From contig NZ_WTYT01000006.1 of the NCBI RefSeq assembly GCF_009827595.1, forward strand, positions 1-64,000: DNA of 64,000 bases, given 5' to 3'. Under the pieces are notes generated by a model. The model had not been told where the DNA came from, ran no database searches, and saw nothing but the letters and a program-made list of their open reading frames with translations. This stretch comes from Altericroceibacterium endophyticum. Its GTDB lineage: Bacteria; Pseudomonadota; Alphaproteobacteria; Sphingomonadales; Sphingomonadaceae. The position numbers and the translations under genes are program-made. Shown here one piece after another: positions 61,627-64,000 of this stretch; position 1 is the first letter of the stretch; each line of letters opens with the position of its first letter.

Positions 61627-62909
61627 GCCAATTCCTTTTCCTTCAGGAACTCAGCCACCATGCCCACCATCCGGTTATGATCCCAGATCTTGGCATCGAC
61701 CATATCGGCATCCACCATCAGCACCGGCACGCCGGCAGCTTCCAAAGCGCTGGCGGTCAGCTTGTTACCTGATTGGGACAGGCGGTTATCGGGCGGCAAC
61801 AGCATGATCGCCGCATCGATGTCGCAGCGCTTGGCCTCCGATACCATCCAGCCGCTCATCCACGGGGGCAGGTGCAGCGTTTCATTCATGCTCGCGATCC
61901 GGCTGGCGAGCGCTTCCATCGGTTTGTCTTTGAGATCGCGAATATAGGCAGGCCCGGCAAACGGCATATACATCGACCAGACGAAAACCGCGCCAGGGTC
62001 TTCCTCCAGCGCCTGATAGAAACCGGGATCGTGCCACACCCCGGCACCAATCCACATCAACCGCATCTTCTCATTGCTTGACGCGCCGAGACCGGCCTCA
62101 ATCCGCTCCATCACTTCATCACGAAAACTGCGCGCATGGGCAACTGCCCAGTCTGACCCGCGATGCCATTGCGGGATCATGGTGTTGGTCATCTGCTCAC
62201 CAATCGACACCGGGCAGGGATGCGCCTTGCCGATCGCCTGCGCAGCTTCCCAGACATAGCCTTCCTGCACATTGATCTGCTCCATCAAATGATGGAATTT
62301 CGCCTCGTCGAATTTACGCCCTGTGCGGTTTTCCAGCACGGCGATGAGATCGCCCATTTCGCGAACCATATGGGCGATACGGTCAGGCTGATAGACACGC
62401 TCCCAATCGGATCGGGCATGGGCAAACCAGTTTGGATCCATCTCCGTCCAGGCGGGGGCTTCCATCGGGAAAAATTCACTGCCCAGCGCATCGGACCACT
62501 GGCCGAAGACATGCTGGATACAATCGCAGGTGAGCCGCGCCACCATGATAGTGGGTGTCGGCAGACCGCCCCACGGCGCGGTTTCCGGTTCATTCGCAAG
62601 GGTGCAAGCCAGGCCGAGCGAGCAATATTTGCAGCTATTGGCTGGATAGCCCTTATCCACCATCGCATCGAAATAGCGGGAAGAAAGCTGCTTTGCCGAG
62701 ATATAAGCAGACCACCATTGATTGGTGATGATGGGGATATCCATCGCGTGAAACAGCTCATGCGGCGTATCGGCCTGCACGATGGCGTAGGGTTCACGAT
62801 CCTCGACAACGCGGCGGCGCAATTCCTTGCCAAATGCCTTTTGAAAAGTCGTCGCTGCGGAGGTGCATTGCAGCGTCTTGCGGCTACGCGGATTGGCAGA
62901 GCTGCTCAT
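61623..62909 (-). CDS. 2-hydroxyacyl-CoA dehydratase-family protein (HgdB/FldC/BcrB-like)
   Basis: A 428-residue protein of the D-component family of 2-hydroxyacyl-CoA dehydratases and benzoyl-CoA reductases. The N-terminal region has the cluster-type Cys in SCKYCSLGLACTL (near 91-101) and a further pair in LTCDCIQH (near 128). The middle has MREMGDLIAVLENRTGRKFD, the usual linker of the family, and the C-terminal lobe has SEAKRCDIDAAIMLLPPDNRLS and a Rossmann-like end. These enzymes normally need a partner subunit and an ATP-driven activator, neither seen here, and are oxygen-sensitive. Its two neighbours are family-III CoA-transferases, as FldA is to FldBC. Confidence 0.82.
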   Translation of the reverse strand: MSSSANPRSRKTLQCTSAATTFQKAFGKELRRRVVEDREPYAIVQADTPHELFHAMDIPIITNQWWSAYISAKQLSSRYFDAMVDKGYPANSCKYCSLGLACTLANEPETAPWGGLPTPTIMVARLTCDCIQHVFGQWSDALGSEFFPMEAPAWTEMDPNWFAHARSDWERVYQPDRIAHMVREMGDLIAVLENRTGRKFDEAKFHHLMEQINVQEGYVWEAAQAIGKAHPCPVSIGEQMTNTMIPQWHRGSDWAVAHARSFRDEVMERIEAGLGASSNEKMRLMWIGAGVWHDPGFYQALEEDPGAVFVWSMYMPFAGPAYIRDLKDKPMEALASRIASMNETLHLPPWMSGWMVSEAKRCDIDAAIMLLPPDNRLSQSGNKLTASALEAAGVPVLMVDADMVDAKIWDHNRMVGMVAEFLKEKELA

Positions 62910-64000
62910 TGAAATACCCCTGATTTTTCGAGCTCGGCGATGCGTGTTTCCGACAATTTCGATATGCTGCGCGCAACTTCATGCGCATGTTCGCCCATGC
63001 CTGGGGCGCGGAAGGGCTCCATCGGATCACGCGAAAAACGCAGCGGCGTGGCGATATGGCCAAACGGGCCGAGCACCGCATGGTTGAGCATCACCAGCGC
63101 CTCACGCGCGGCAATTTGCGGGTCCTTTTCGAGCAAATCCTCGCAATCCTGCAAGGCACCTGCAGCAATCCCTGCTTCCTGTAATTGTGCGGCGATCGCA
63201 TGGTCTTCCCGCTGCGCAGTCCATGCCGCAATATCGGGGCCGGTAATGGCAAGCAGGCGGTCCTTCTGTTCCGCCGTGAATGCACTGATCGCCACCCAGC
63301 GATCATCGCCCGCAGCGGGGAAGACATCCTGAAACAGGACCGAGGGATCGGCATTGCCGAGCCGCTGAGGGCGTTCTCCTGCTTTCGCCCGGCTGAGAAA
63401 ATCGCGCATTTGCTGCACGCAAATCTCATACATGCTGGCATCAATATGGCAGCCATGCCCTGTATCGCGCCGGTTTTGCAGCGCGGCGGCGACATGGCCC
63501 GCCATCACGAAGGGCACAATCACATCGCCGTACGGCACCGCGCCGGGGATGACCGGATCACCGTCAGGAAAACCGGTGAGGAATGTCCGGCCCGACAGCG
63601 CGCCGCCCGTGCCATCAACCCCCCATTCCTTCGCCATCGGTCCGGTCTGACCATAGACGCTGCCTGACACCATCACGATGCCCGGGTTGCGGACAGCCAG
63701 ACTGTCATAATCAAGGCCCAGCTTCGCCATCGTTCCGGGGGAGAAGTTCTCTGCCACGACATCGGCCCAGTCGATCAGCGGGTCTAGCACGTCCCGTGCG
63801 CCATCCGCCTTGAGATTGAGCGTCAGCGATTTTTTCGAGGAATTGAGATGCGCAAACCATGGCTTGTCATCCAGACTCTTCGCGCTGGAGGCTGAAACCT
63901 GCACGTCGAGACGGGACAGATCAGGCCGTCCGCGGCTTTCGATCTTCACCACTTCCGCGCCCAAATCGCCCAGAGTCTTGGTCGTGATAGAACCGACCAG
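62906..64000 (-). CDS. CaiB/BaiF-family CoA-transferase, copy 2 (partial at right edge)
   Basis: The frame is open to the window end, and the first readable residues (LVGSITTKTLGDLGAEVVKIES) lie in the N-terminal CoA-binding region, so only about 20-30 residues are missing. Signatures: SLTLNLKADGARD, ADVVAENFSPGTMAKLGLDY, then VDGTGGALSGRTF, QRLGNADPSVLFQDVF. It is a family III CoA-transferase. It differs clearly from copy 1. Its stop overlaps the dehydratase start (ATGA). Together they are the head of the operon seen here; genes further right are out of view. Confidence 0.88.
   Translation of the reverse strand: MVGSITTKTLGDLGAEVVKIESRGRPDLSRLDVQVSASSAKSLDDKPWFAHLNSSKKSLTLNLKADGARDVLDPLIDWADVVAENFSPGTMAKLGLDYDSLAVRNPGIVMVSGSVYGQTGPMAKEWGVDGTGGALSGRTFLTGFPDGDPVIPGAVPYGDVIVPFVMAGHVAAALQNRRDTGHGCHIDASMYEICVQQMRDFLSRAKAGERPQRLGNADPSVLFQDVFPAAGDDRWVAISAFTAEQKDRLLAITGPDIAAWTAQREDHAIAAQLQEAGIAAGALQDCEDLLEKDPQIAAREALVMLNHAVLGPFGHIATPLRFSRDPMEPFRAPGMGEHAHEVARSISKLSETRIAELEKSGVFQ

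Noticed and set aside
1-64000. CRISPR arrays, rRNA genes, complete tRNA genes, insertion sequences with transposase
   Set aside because: None seen on reading both strands. Repeats present are short and few, and the only mobile genes are tyrosine recombinases.

Overview
The window is about 62% GC and looks like a chromosomal segment of an aerobic alphaproteobacterium of the order Sphingomonadales (Erythrobacter/Sphingopyxis/Novosphingobium type). The basis is five TonB-dependent receptors with the usual sphingomonad N-termini, many dense operons with 1-4 nt start/stop overlaps, DUF2946 copper-locus proteins with an RPPLRGPP tail, and a large catabolic gene content. The genus is an inference from style, not from a marker gene.

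Layout. 0.1-1.5 kb: an N-truncated alcohol dehydrogenase remnant and a small tyrosine recombinase. 1.9-7.1 kb: a minus-strand metal-chelate uptake operon (receptor, lipoprotein binding protein, FecCD permease, ATPase). 7.5-11.4 kb: a plus-strand locus with a DUF2946 protein, a TonB receptor and a PepSY membrane protein. 11.9-17.1 kb: small accessory genes (GNAT, EamA transporter, XRE regulator, lipoproteins, DUF3768 and a papain-like protein), two of them carrying in-frame stops. 17.1-19.2 kb: two more tyrosine recombinases and a tRNA-3'-end-like scrap. 19.2-22.6 kb: a graveyard of polymorphic-toxin tips and immunity genes that abuts a truncated dedA. Here one toxin gene on the minus strand is cut in two by a roughly 1.6-kb block of plus-strand toxin/immunity modules. 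22.8-24.2 kb: cardiolipin synthase. 24.3-29.0 kb: a copper-type operon (DUF2946, PCuAC, SCO, TonB receptor, DJ-1/PfpI).

29.2-64 kb is catabolic. An AraC regulator faces a plus-strand cluster (30.5-42.3 kb): TonB receptor, two secreted YtcJ-type amidohydrolases, MFS carrier, ornithine-cyclodeaminase-like protein, RidA, FAD amine oxidase and aldehyde dehydrogenase. This is a coherent route from an N-acyl compound to amine, then aldehyde, then acid, although the substrate is unknown. A winged-helix regulator and a fused 5-oxoprolinase/hydantoinase follow. From 46.8 to 56.5 kb an XRE-cupin regulator, a serine beta-lactamase-family hydrolase, DgcA-type racemase, TonB receptor, DgcN-type protein, YkvI-type carrier and membrane dipeptidase form what looks like a system for scavenging D-glutamate-containing peptides. 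Two promoters in it share a TCTAATTAGG repeat at 20-bp spacing. The last 7.5 kb is a minus-strand operon of two family-III CoA-transferases, a 2-hydroxyacyl-CoA dehydratase-family protein, an orphan DctP-type binding protein and two secreted hydrolases. It runs off the right edge.

The most unusual items are the split toxin gene (20.4-22.45 kb), the shared operator of the D-glutamate cluster, and the dehydratase-family protein in an apparently aerobic genome. No rRNA, complete tRNA, CRISPR array, transposase or replication origin was seen.
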